Positions 11,350 to 21,552 of a stretch of DNA of 64,000 bases are shown here, piece after piece. The notes under the pieces were generated by a model. The model ran no database searches and was not told the origin of the DNA. It saw only the letters and a program-made list of their open reading frames with translations. The translations under genes and the position numbers were made by a program. The DNA is from Tolypeutes matacus (lineage: Eukaryota; Chordata; Mammalia; Cingulata; Chlamyphoridae): the NCBI GenBank assembly GCA_026826555.1, contig JAKSZT010053928.1, positions 344,042-408,041 of the forward strand, given 5' to 3'. Positions within the stretch are counted from its first letter, which is position 1. The number at the start of each line of letters is the position of its first letter.

Positions 11350-12890
11350 GGGAGGTTTTTGATGATTAATTAAATCTCACTTCTTGTGATTTGTCTGTTG
11401 AATGTTTCTATTTCTTCTTATATCAATATAAGTTGCTTGTGTGTTTCTAGAAATTTGTCCATTCCATCTAAGTTATCCATCTTGTTGGCATCTAATTTTT
11501 CAAAGTATCCTCTTAGGATACTCCTTACTTCTGTGGGATCAGTGGTGATGTCGCCTCCCTTGTTTTTTATTTTATGTATTTGCATCTTCTCTCTTTGTCA
11601 AATTTATTAATTTCAAAGAATAAGATTTTGGTTTTGTTAACTTTTTCTAGTGTTTTTTTTTTTTAAATTCTCAACTTCATTTAAGTCTGTTCTAAACTTT
11701 GTTATTTCCTTCTTTCTGCTTACTTTGGGATTAGTTTGTTGTTCTTTTTCTAGTTCCTCCAGGTGTGCATGTAGGTCTTTGATTTTAGCTCTTTCTTCTT
11801 TTTAAATATAGGCATTTATGGCTATAAATTTCCCTCTCAGAACTTCTTTAGCTGCATCTCATAGGTTTTGATATGTTGTGTTCTCATTTTCATTTGCTTC
11901 AAGGTAGTTACTCATTTCTTTTGCAATTTCCACCTTGACCCACTGATTGTCCAAGAGTATTTTGTTTAATTTTCATATATATTTTTTTCCTGTTCTGGTC
12001 CTCTGCTGCTTATTAATGTCCAGCTTCATTCCATTGTGGTCATAGAAATTACTTTGTATAATTTCAATCTTTCTAAATCTGTTGAGACTTGTTCTGTGAC
12101 CTAGCATGTGGTCTGTCCTGGAGAATGATCCATGTGCACTTGAGAAGAATGTATATCCTGCTCTATTTGGGCATAATGTTCTGTATGTGTCTATTAGGTC
12201 TATATCTAATACCTAATATCTAACATATTATTCAAAGTGTCTGTTTCTTTATTAGTGCTTTGTTGAGATGTTCTGTCTAATGGTGAAAATGATATTAAAG
12301 TCCCCCACTATGATTGTTGAGGCATTGATTTCTCTCCTTAGTTTTGCCATTGTTTGCCTCTTGTTTTGGGGGCACCCTGATTAGGTGCATAAATATTTAT
12401 GATTATTTTTCTTCTTGATATGTTACTCCTTTTATTAATATATAGTGTCCTTCTTTGTCTCTAACAATAGTTTTGCATTTAAAGTCTATTTTGTCCAGTA
12501 TTAGTATAGCTACCCCTCCCCATTTTGGTTATTGTTTGCATGTAAACTCATTTTCCAAACTTTCACTTGCAACCTCCTTCCATCCCTAGGTCTAAGGAGA
12601 GTTTCCTGTAAACAACATATAGATGGGTCATATTTCCTTATCCATTATGCCAACCTATGTCGTTTGATTGGAGAATTTAATCCATTAACATCCAATGTTA
12701 TTACTGTCAAGGCAGTACATACATTAGCTACTTTTTTCTTTAGGTTCATATATGTCATATTTTGTTTTTATTTTGCAATTTATCCTTTTAGTTACTCTTA
12801 CTAATAATCTTCCTTTCTACACTCTTCTCCAACCCTCTTTCTCCTGTTTTTTCCTTTCAATATGCAGAAGTCCCTTTAGTATATCTTTTA

Positions 12891-13545
12891 AAAATTTTAT
12901 TATTATTATTATTAAAGAAGCTTTAGATTACATAAGTGTTACATAAAAATATAGTAGATTCCCTTATATCTCACCCCCTCAATCTCCCACACTTTTCCCC
13001 ATTAACAACATCTTTCATTAGTGTGGTACATTTGTTACAACTGAACACATATTGAAGTATTGCTACTACCATGGTCTATAGTTTACATTATGGTTTACAC
13101 TTTGCACTGCATAATTTTATAGGTTTTGACAAAAATGTGTAATGGCCTGTATCTGTCATTGAATGGCATGCAGAACAATTCCAATGTCCCCCAAAATGTC
13201 CCATGTTATACCTACTCTTCCCTTTACCTTTATATCAATGTTAAAGTTCTTCCATTACTATTCCATTACTAGAATAATAATAAGTCTACTTTAGTCCATA
13301 GTTACATTCCCTCCTTATGTTTTTTCATTCCTCAATCTTGAGGATTTTGGAATGGTGATGCCCACTCTGGTTCTGATTAAGAGGGGGCTTGGATCCCATG
13401 GAGCAGATCGGTGGAACTGTCTTGCTTGCAGTTGTAGATACTCTCTGTGTTTTGGGATGGGTGTTGTCCCTCATTATCCTTTTGTTAGTTGTTTTGGGTG
13501 AGTCCAATGAATTGGAGGGTAGATGTTGGCTGCAACTCTGCTGTG
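12891..13545 (-). mobile_element. Family A element, antisense arm of inverted pair
   Basis: Begins with an (ATT)n-containing tail and GAAGCTTTAGATTACATAAG, then follows the family A order to about 13,545. It has its own 3' tail, so it is a separate insertion from the sense copy next to it. Confidence 0.75.
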
Positions 13546-14795
13546 GCCTCTTTCTAAGCTGAACTCAGCATATAAGTACATTACCTTCCCCCCAGTGTGG
13601 GACATGACCCCTGGGGATGAGCCTCCCTGGCACTAAGGGCTTACTACCAAGCACCAACTAGCAATGCAACTGGAAAAAGACCTTGACCAAAAGGGAGAAA
13701 AGGTAAAGACAAATGAGTTTATATGGGTAAGAGACTTCAAAGTAAGTCAGGAGGTCATTCCAGAGGTTATACTTATGCATGTCTCAGCAGGATCTCATTG
13801 ACTGCCAAAGAAGATACTACCCCAAATAGCAGGGCTCCTGATGGCTCTGGAGAGATCCAGACACTATAGTCAGGGCAGATAGCTCAAGAGTTTGGGAACT
13901 TGCCAGTGGGCCCTACTTTGGAATTTATGCTTTTCAGGGTACGGCCAGGCACAAGATTTACACCCTCTCCCCCGGATTTTCAAGGGCCAGCGATAGCTCA
14001 CCAGGGTGACAGAGTTGGACTCAGTTGTGGTTTTCCTACATATGGCTCTTCTGTTCTTCTATTTGAACCTATAATTAGTACTGGAGTTGGTAGGTGCATG
14101 TCCAAGAGACTTAAATCTTTGGGATGTCCATGTGCCAGCTGGGCCTTGAATCTCAATGGAGTTGCAACCCCTACTCTCCAGTTCATTGGACTCATCCAGG
14201 AAAACTAACAGGGAGGTGATGATGGACAACTACCATACCAAGGAACCGAGAGAGTCTACAACTGCAAGCAAGAGAGTCCCATCCATCAGCCCTGTGGGAT
14301 CAAAGCCCCTTCTCAATTAGAGGTGGAGTGGGCATCACCATCCCAGAATCCTCAGGATTAGGGAATGAACTATGGACTAAAGTAGACTTACTGGTATTCT
14401 ACTATAGACTTAATGCAATTCTAGCAATGGAAGAAATTATATCATTGATGTAGAGGCAGTGGCCACTGGAGGTCCTGAGGGCAGGGAGACAGAAAAACAG
14501 GTGTAATGTGGGGCATTTTCAGGACTTGGAAATTGTCCTGAATGGCATTGCAACGTCAAATACAGGCCATTATATATCTTGCCATAACCTATAGAATTGG
14601 GTGGGGTAGAAATGTAAATTTTAATCCATGCTTAGTGGCAATGCTCCAAAATGTGTTCATCAATTGCAATGAATGTACCATACTAATGAAGGATGTTGTT
14701 AATGTGGGAAAATGTGGGAGGTGTGGGGAGCGGGGCATATGGGAATCTCCTATATTTTTTATGTAACATTTATGTAATCTAAGTATCTTTTAAAA

Positions 14796-14834
<39 letters not shown>

Positions 14835-14838
14835 AGAT
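13546..14838 (+). mobile_element. Family A element, near full-length sense copy
   Basis: About 1.29 kb. The 5' body contains TGGGACATGACCCCTGGGGA and TGAGCCTCCCTGGCACTAAG. The 3' 300-400 bp (from about 14,470) is homologous, after reverse complementing, to the L1 3' end at 15,109-15,500. It ends TAAAATAAATAAATAAATAA, an AAAT microsatellite tail. No long ORF, no LTR ends, no pol III promoter recognised. Inferred to move with L1 machinery. Confidence 0.75.
14796..14836. repeat. (AAAT)n microsatellite
   Basis: About ten AAAT units forming the tail of the family A copy. Confidence 0.9.
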
Positions 14839-14839
14839 G

Positions 14840-15108
14840 AAGTAACTCACTCTGAGTTAGACTTCAGAAATTGTTGGGGACACTACCTCTTGAATAAAGT
14901 ACAAAAAAACAAAAAAACACCAACCTCCGCAATATCTCCCCAAAACAAAGCCAAAAAATTAAAAAATAATACAAAATACAAAATAAAATTAAAAAATATA
15001 TAAAAATTTAAAAACTTTTTTTGCATTGTGTCTTTCATTCCTATAAGATGTTATCTTTTATGTACAGTGACAATTTCTTCTGTGTGTTCACTCATTGTCT
15101 TATTTTTT
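14840..15108. other. A-rich spacer between repeats
   Basis: Contains A-rich low-complexity DNA (14,905-15,020). A short stretch near 15,022-15,050 resembles antisense L1 ORF1/5' sequence found again at about 26,495. No gene. Confidence 0.5.
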
Positions 15109-17814
15109 TTTCACTTTATTTTCAAAGAAGCTTTAGGTAAAGGAAAAGTCACATAGAAAATATAGGGGATTCCTATCTACCCCACCCCCTCTCTCTCTCA
15201 CATTTTCCCCTATTAATGACATCTAACATGAATATGGTACATTTGTTACAATTGATGAACAAATATTGAAGCATTGTCACTAACCATGGCCAATAGTTTA
15301 AATTATGGATCACATTCTGTACCGTACACTTTTATAAGTTCTAACAAAATGCAATATGGCTTGTATCTGTCATTGCAAGATCATGCAGAACAATTCCAAT
15401 GTCCTAAAAATGCCCCATGTTCCATACCTTCTTCCTTCCCCCTCCCCTCGGAACTCATGGTAACCATTAGGTTGCAATATTTGAAGAAAGTTCATAGGTA
15501 CATGCATTAATATTGAGGGCTTGACATATTGCTCTGTCTTCTTTTATTAGGCACTATCCTTGTTCTTGAGAGATTCTTGCCCCTCTATTTGAGAAGTAGC
15601 AGGACTACCCAGGATGGGAGTTTAATATTTTCTTATTTATTGTGTCTGTCTCCACCCACTGAGATCACACCCTATGAAAAGATGAACTCTTTAATATTCT
15701 ATAGAAGCATGTCCCAGTTGTGCCCTTTCCCACATATCCCCTCACCCCCGACACCCTGCACCAATAACCCTCCCCTGCCATATTTGCTAAAAGAACATTC
15801 CCATAATTGTAGTTTAATCACAGACCTACAAGTCCCCAGAGTTCACCTGTTTCTTCCTTCAACCCTCAGCCCATTTCCATGGATAGTCCAACCCAACCCC
15901 ACCCCTGCTCACCCTCACATTCAAACACCATGAACCCCACTCACATCCCTGCACCACTATCATCTCCATCCGCTGCCAAATCACCCACTTCCACCTTATC
16001 ATAGGTTTTGCCCATATTGAACATTGGTTCACCACCCTGTACTCCTTTTCTGTCTCCTATAAACCTGTCTTCCAGACTCTAGTGCTGTGAGTCTGCTCAA
16101 TTTGCTTAGGTCAAATCAGTGAGGTCATGTAATATTTGTCCTTTAGTGACTGGCTGACTTCACTCAACATAAGGTCTTCAAGATTCATCCATGCTTTCCT
16201 GTGTATCAAAACTTCATTTCTTCTTACAGCTGAGTAACATTCCATCGCATGTATATACCACATTTTGCTTATCCATTCATCTGTTGATAGACACTTGGTT
16301 GCTTCCAACTTTTGTCAATAGTGAACAATGCTGCTATGAACATTGTGTGCATTTATCTGGTTCGTTTCCCTGTTTTCCATTCTTTTGGGTATATACCCAG
16401 CAGTGGGACTGCTGGATTATATGACAATTCTATAGTTACCTTCCTGAAGAACTGCCAAACCATCCTCCACAATGGCTGCACCATTTACATTCCCACCAGC
16501 AGTGGATGAGGGTTCCCTTTCCTCCACATCCTCTCCAACACTTGTAATTCTGTTGTTGTTGTTTTTTTTGAATAGCCTTGTAGTTTTGATTTGTATTTCT
16601 CTAATAGCTAGTGATGTTGAGCATCTTTTCATGTGCATTTTTGTCATTTGTATTTCCTCTTTGGAAAAGTGTCTATTTAAATCTTCCTTTCTACAATCTC
16701 TTCCAACCTTCTCTTTCCTATTTCTTTTTTCCTTTCGACCTGCAGAGCTCCTTTTAATCTTTCTTAAAAGGCAGGTTTCTTGTTGACAAACTCTCTTAGT
16801 TTCTGTTTTACTGTGAATATTTTAAACTCTCCCTCATTTTTGAATGCCAGCGTTGCTGGATACAGAAATCTTGGCTGGCAGTTTTTTCTTTTAATATCTT
16901 AACCATGTTATACCACTGCCTTCTCTCTTCCATTGTTTCAGATGAGAAATCAGCACGTAATCTTATTGAGCCTTCCTTGTATGTGGTGGATCTCTTTTCT
17001 CTTGCTGCTTTCAGTATTCTCTCTTTGTCTTGAGCATTCGACAATCTGAGAAGTATGTGTCTCAGGGTAGGCCTGTGAGGATTTATACTGTTTGGAGTAT
17101 AAATGTGCTGTGATTTCTGGACATGTACATCCATATCCCTCAAAAGAGTTGGGAAATTTTCAGCCATTATTTCCTCCAACACTCCTTTTGCCCCCTTTCC
17201 CTTCTCTTCTCCCTCTGGGATGCCTGTAATGCATATGTTTGTGCATTTCGTGTTGTCATTCAATTCCCTGCTGAATTTTTTCTATATTTTTATCTATCTG
17301 TTCTACTGTCTGATTTCAGATGTTCCATCTTCAGTGTCACTAATTCTTTTCTCTTCCTGTTCAAATCTGCTGTTATGTGCTTCCAGTGTATTTAAAATTT
17401 CTTGCATTGTGCCATTCATCACCATGAGATCCATTCTCTTTTTATGTATGTTTATGATTCTTCAGTTATTCCCTCAGTGTCTTCTTAATTTCCTTTATTT
17501 CTTCCTTCCCTTCATTAAGTTGATTCATGATATTTGTTTGGACATCCTTGATTAGTTGTTCCATTTTCTGTGTCTCCTCCTGCTTTTTAATCTGTTCATT
17601 AACCTGGGCCATGTGTTCCTGTTTCTTCGTATAGCTTGTAATTTTTTCTTGGTGTCTAGGCATCTGTTTATCCTTATGGGCTTATTCAGATGGCTAACTT
17701 CTTTATCTACTCTAGAGTTTTATTTTATTTTTTCTTGTGTTAATGCTCGTCATTGACACTTGGTTCCACTTATTCTATATCCTTGTGGTTGTCTGTGTTC
17801 CCTTGAAAAAATAT

Positions 17815-18180
17815 TAAGGCCATAGAAAGGCAAAGAGAGAAAAAGAATAATAGTAAGAATAAAAAAGATAGAAAAGAAACCACAAAAAGATCCTGGAAAA
17901 AAAATAAGTAATAAGAGTGAAAACTCAAAAAATACAAAGGAGCAAGAATAAAAAATGTGGAATAAAAAAATGAAACAAGAAAAAAATAGAATACAATAAA
18001 AGACCAGAAAGATGAAAAGAGAAGAAAAAAATGAAGACCAAAAAAGAGAAGGTGTAATTAAAGAAAAGCAACAGAAGAAGGAAAAGTGAAAGCAAGAAAA
18101 GAAATAAAGAAACTGATGGAAAAAATAAGGAAAAGAAAAAAAAGGAAACAAAGAAAGAGAAAAAACAAAAAACAACCCAG
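17815..18180. repeat. Purine-rich tract in L1 5'UTR, first copy
   Basis: Almost pure A/G on the plus strand for about 365 nt; the minus-strand frame over it (18,175-17,750) is mostly Phe/Ser/Leu and is a composition artefact. Confidence 0.85.
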
Positions 18181-18446
18181 GAAAAACAGGCTTCCCTCTT
18201 AGGCCCCTAGGAACAGTCTCAGCCTGCCAAAGCTCATCAGTAAATCACCTGCAGCCTGTCCTCAACAGATAAGGTAACTGGTTTTAGAGAATAAAATAAA
18301 GAATAAAAATAAATAAAAAATATAAAATAGCAGATCTAAAAACCTAAAACAAAACAAAACAAAATCTCAGTCTATAAGTTCCCTGTCACAAGGTGCCAGC
18401 TGGATGCTTAACAACCTACTGGATCACCCTCTGGATTCTTTCTCTC

Positions 18447-18522
18447 AGAAGGTACTGGGAATTGAACCAGGGAATTAGTATATGTGAGGCAGTGGTCCTT
18501 CACTGAGCTACAGCCACTCCAC
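18447..18522 (-). mobile_element. Old tRNA-derived SINE fragment
   Basis: AGAAGGTACTGGGAATTGAA and CACTGAGCTACAGCCACTCC are antisense B and A boxes of the monomeric armadillo SINE. Tail decayed. Lies in L1 copy 3 5'UTR. Confidence 0.7.
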
Positions 18523-19429
18523 AGATTAGATTGGCTTCTGAAAGCTTATCTGGCTCTGCCCACCCTCTTTTCCCTCAGGTGACTTGGGCTTCTAACAGTT
18601 TACCTGTTATCTCTCCTGGCTTCCTTCTCTCTGGGGCTGGTTAGGAGCCTGTCTCCACCTACCCACTCACTATTTGTCTTGAGTGTTTGACAATCTGATA
18701 AGTATGTGTCATGGAGTAGGCCTGTGTACATCCATGTCCCTCATAAGAGTTGGGGAATTTTCAGCTATCATTTCTTTCAATACTCCTTCTGGCCCCTTTC
18801 CCTTCTCTTCTCCCTCCGGGATGCCTGTAATACATATGTTTGTGCATTTCATGTTGTCATTCAATTCCCTGAGTCCCTGCTAATTTTGTCCTGTTTTTCT
18901 TTTTTTAAAATCTATCTGTTTTACTATCTGTGTGATTTCAGATGCTCTATCTTCAACATCACTAATTCTTTCCTTTGCCTGTTCAAATCTGCTGTTATGT
19001 GCTTCCAGCATATTTTTTTATTTCTTGCATTGTGCCATTTATCACCATCAGATCTATCTTTTTATGTATGCTTATGATTTCTTCATTATGTTCCCCCAAT
19101 GTCTTCTTAATATCCTTTATCTTTTCCTTCTCTTCATTAAGTTGATTCATGATACTTGTTTGGACATCCTTGATTAGTTGTTCCATTTTCTGTGTCTCCT
19201 CCTGCTTTTTAGTCTGTTCATCAGACTGGGACATGTGTTCCTGTTTCTTAGTATAGCTTCTAATTTTTTGTTATTGTCTAGGTATCTGTTTATCCTTATG
19301 AGCTTATTCAGATGGCTAACTTCTCTTTCTACTCTAGAGTTTTATTTTGTTTTGTTTTGTGTTAATTTTCCTCTTTGACACTTGGTTCCACTTATTCTAT
19401 ATCCTTGTAGTTGTTCATGTTCCTCTGAA

Positions 19430-19815
19430 AAAAAATTAAAACCATAAAAAAGGAAAGAAAGAAGAAGAGAATAATAATAATAATAATAGGATGGAAAAGG
19501 AATCATAAAAAAAAGCCAGGGAAAAATGAGTAAAGAGTGAAAAATCATTAAAAAAAGAATAAGAATAAAGAAACATGGAAGAAGAAGAAAAAGAAACAGG
19601 AATAAAATAAAATAAAGGACCAGAAAGACAAGAAGAGAAGAAAAATGAAGACCAAATAAGATAATGTGGGATGAAAGAAAATTGAAGGAAGAGAGAAAAG
19701 TGAAAGAAAAAAGAAAAGAGGTAATGAAAATAAGGAGAAAACAGGAAAAAAAAAGAAGAAGAAAGAAAGAAAGAAACAAAGGGAAAAAGAAAAAGAAAAA
19801 AAAACAACAGAAAAA
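19430..19815. repeat. Purine-rich tract in L1 5'UTR, second copy
   Basis: Counterpart of 17,815-18,180 in the duplicated block; plus-strand A/G for about 385 nt with scattered T. Confidence 0.85.
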
Positions 19816-20730
19816 ACAGTCCTCCCTCTCAGGCCAATAGCAATTGCCTCAGGCTGCCAGTGCTCACCAATCAAGCACCCTGCAAGTAAGGTACCCAGAT
19901 GTAGAGAAAAAAATAAAGAATAAAGAATTAAAAAAATTAAAAATTATAAAACCTAAAAAAAAAATCTCAATTTAAGTTCTGTGTCATTATGCTGCTTGTC
20001 CCACAGCTCCCCCTCCCCAATGGAGCTCGCTGACTGCCTGACAACCCACTGGATTGCTCTCAGGCTCCGTTCTCTTCCAGGCCAGTTGGGTACCTGACAG
20101 CTCGTCGGTACCTCACCTAACCCCCCTTTCTTTCAGGTTGGTTGGGCATCTGATGGCTAGCTGGCTCCCCTCTCACCCTGACTGTTGGGCACCTGTTAGC
20201 CCCCCCTCCTCACTGATCCAGTTCCTCTCTCTCCCAGGGCAGGTGGGTGTGACAGCCTGCCTGATCATCTCCCTTCTCCCTGGAGCTCCTTCAGCACCTG
20301 CTGACATCTCTCTTTCTCCCAGAATCAGCTGAGATCCAGTCTGCCTGACCTCTCTCTCCCCACCCCCTGACCCTCTCTCTCCATGAGCCAGCTGGGTGTC
20401 AGTCCCCACACCTGTTAGCCTCACAGCTCCCCCACCTCAAGGACATGCTGGGCATGAGTACAAACACCTGGTCACCCGGTGGGTTTCCTCACTCTTGGAT
20501 CCAGCTAAATGCTGGTCTACCAGCCAAATCACTTCCCCAGCTTCCCTCTCTGAGCCAGCTGGGCACTGGCTTGCCTGCCCTATCTTCCACAGCTTCACTC
20601 TCTCCAGCCTCCTAAGTATCCCCTCTCTAGCTGCACTCTCTGATTGCCCCCATGATACTGTGGGCTTCCCTTCTTGCCAGGTAAACCTGCAGTTTCTGGA
20701 GGAGGAATGCACTTTGCCATTCCCTACTCT

Positions 20731-20740
20731 GCCATCTTGG
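20731..20740 (-). promoter_or_regulatory. YY1-like motif at L1 5' end
   Basis: Minus-strand CCAAGATGGC. YY1 sites at the very 5' end position L1 transcription start in known L1s. Here it is a relic marking the 5' boundary. Confidence 0.6.
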
Positions 20741-21477
20741 ATCTCCTGGTGTATATTTCTTTTAATGTGCTTTTGGATTCAGTTTGCAAGTATTTTGTTG
20801 AGGACTTTTACATCTATATTCATTAGAGAAATTGGCCTGTAATTTTCTTTTTTTCATAGTATCTTTATCTGGCTTTGGTATTAGGGTGATGTTGGCTTCA
20901 TAGAATGAGTTTGGTTGTGTTCCTTCCTGTTCAATTTTTTTGAAGAACTTGAGCAAGATTGGGATTAGATCATCCTTTAATGATTGGTAGAATTAATTTA
21001 TGAAGGCATCTGGTCCTAGGCTTTTCATCTTTGGGAGATTTTTGATGACTGTTTCAATCTCTTTAATGTGATTGATTTGTTGAGGTCTTCTATTTTTTCT
21101 AGGGTCAGTGTAGATTGTGTGTTTCTAGGAATTTGTACATCTCATCTACATTATCTAGTTTTTTAGCATACAGTTGTTCATAGTATCCTCATGGTCTCTC
21201 TTATTTATGTGGGGTCAGTGGTAATGTCCCCCCTCATTTCTGATTTTATTTATTTGCATCTTCTCTCTTTTTTTCTTTGCCAGTCTAGCTAAGGGTTTGT
21301 TGATTTTGTTGATCTTCTCAAAGAACCAATTTTTGGTTTTGTTGATTCTCTTTATTTTTTGTTGTTGTTCTCAATTTCATTTATTTCTGCTCTGATCTTT
21401 ATTATTTCTTTCCTTTGACTTGGTTTGGGATTATTTGCTGTTCTTTTAGTTCCTCCATAGGTCTTTGATTTTAGCTC

Positions 21478-21515
21478 CCTCCCTCCCTCCCTCCCTCCCT
21501 TTTTTTTTTCTTTCA

Positions 21516-21546
<31 letters not shown>

Positions 21547-21552
21547 TTTTTT
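21478..21552. repeat. Pyrimidine microsatellites (CCCT)n, (CT)n, (CTTT)n
   Basis: CCCT units, poly-T, CT units and CTTT units run together at the 3' (left) end of the ILF3 pseudogene. They represent its decayed poly(A) tail on the minus strand. Confidence 0.8.

Larger units (their letters stand above)
7205..12890 (-). mobile_element. Antisense L1 with most of ORF2 (L1 copy 2)
   Basis: Reads 3' to 5' along the plus strand: 3'UTR 7,205 to about 8,900, ORF2 from about 8,905 to 12,800, then the inter-ORF stretch and the last few ORF1 codons. A minus-strand frame at 9,482-9,189 gives ORF2p sequence ([20 protein letters not shown]). Plus-strand phrases such as GGCATCCTTGTCTTGTTCC (RT region) and GCACTTGAGAAGAATG (upstream of RT) are standard antisense L1 landmarks. 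Nested insertions: SINEs at 7,861, 8,512 and 9,587, and a family A copy at 10,772. ORF2 carries many stops. It is cut at 12,890 by another family A element. Confidence 0.85.
15109..18667 (-). mobile_element. Antisense ORF2-less L1 (L1 copy 3, half-LINE-like)
   Basis: Plus-strand order: 3'UTR 15,109-16,680, then directly the inter-ORF sequence and ORF1. The junction sits at AATCT (16,680-16,684), shared by both flanks when compared with L1 copy 2; ORF2 is wholly absent. The ORF1p C-terminal domain reads in frame at 17,263-16,808 minus (GIPEGEEKGKGAKGVLEEIM, KDKERILKAAREKRSTTYK). The N-terminal coiled coil reads at 17,663-17,466 (MPRHQEKITSYTKKQEHMAQ) with charged heptads. The 5'UTR follows, with a purine-rich block at 17,815-18,180 and an old SINE at 18,447. 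ORF1 is interrupted between the two frames. ORF1p is a nucleic-acid chaperone forming coiled-coil trimers; this copy is not functional. Confidence 0.8.
18668..20749 (-). mobile_element. Second copy of L1 ORF1 / 5'UTR block
   Basis: From 18,676 the sequence repeats L1 copy 3 from 17,030 onward (GTCTTGAG... GACAATCTGA), with a deletion of about 49 bp near 18,722. It contains an ORF1p coiled-coil frame at 19,234-18,995 minus (MSQSDEQTKKQEETQKMEQL), a second purine-rich block at 19,430-19,815, and a GC-rich 5' region at 20,000-20,745. That region ends in GCCATCTTGG at 20,731-20,740, the reverse complement of the CCAAGATGGC YY1-type motif at L1 5' ends. This is therefore the true 5' end of an L1, placed in tandem with copy 3. 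Confidence 0.75.

Noticed and set aside
16808..17263. 151-codon ORF that might be a host gene
   Set aside because: Its sequence is L1 ORF1p, within an L1 with disrupted N-terminus.
17750..18175. 141-codon Phe/Ser/Leu-rich 'membrane protein' frame
   Set aside because: Pure composition artefact of the purine-rich L1 5'UTR tract; the same occurs at 19,342-19,874.
20050..20745. CpG-island promoter of a host gene
   Set aside because: GC-rich text is part of the L1 5'UTR and has few CpG; it ends at the L1 5' YY1-like motif.
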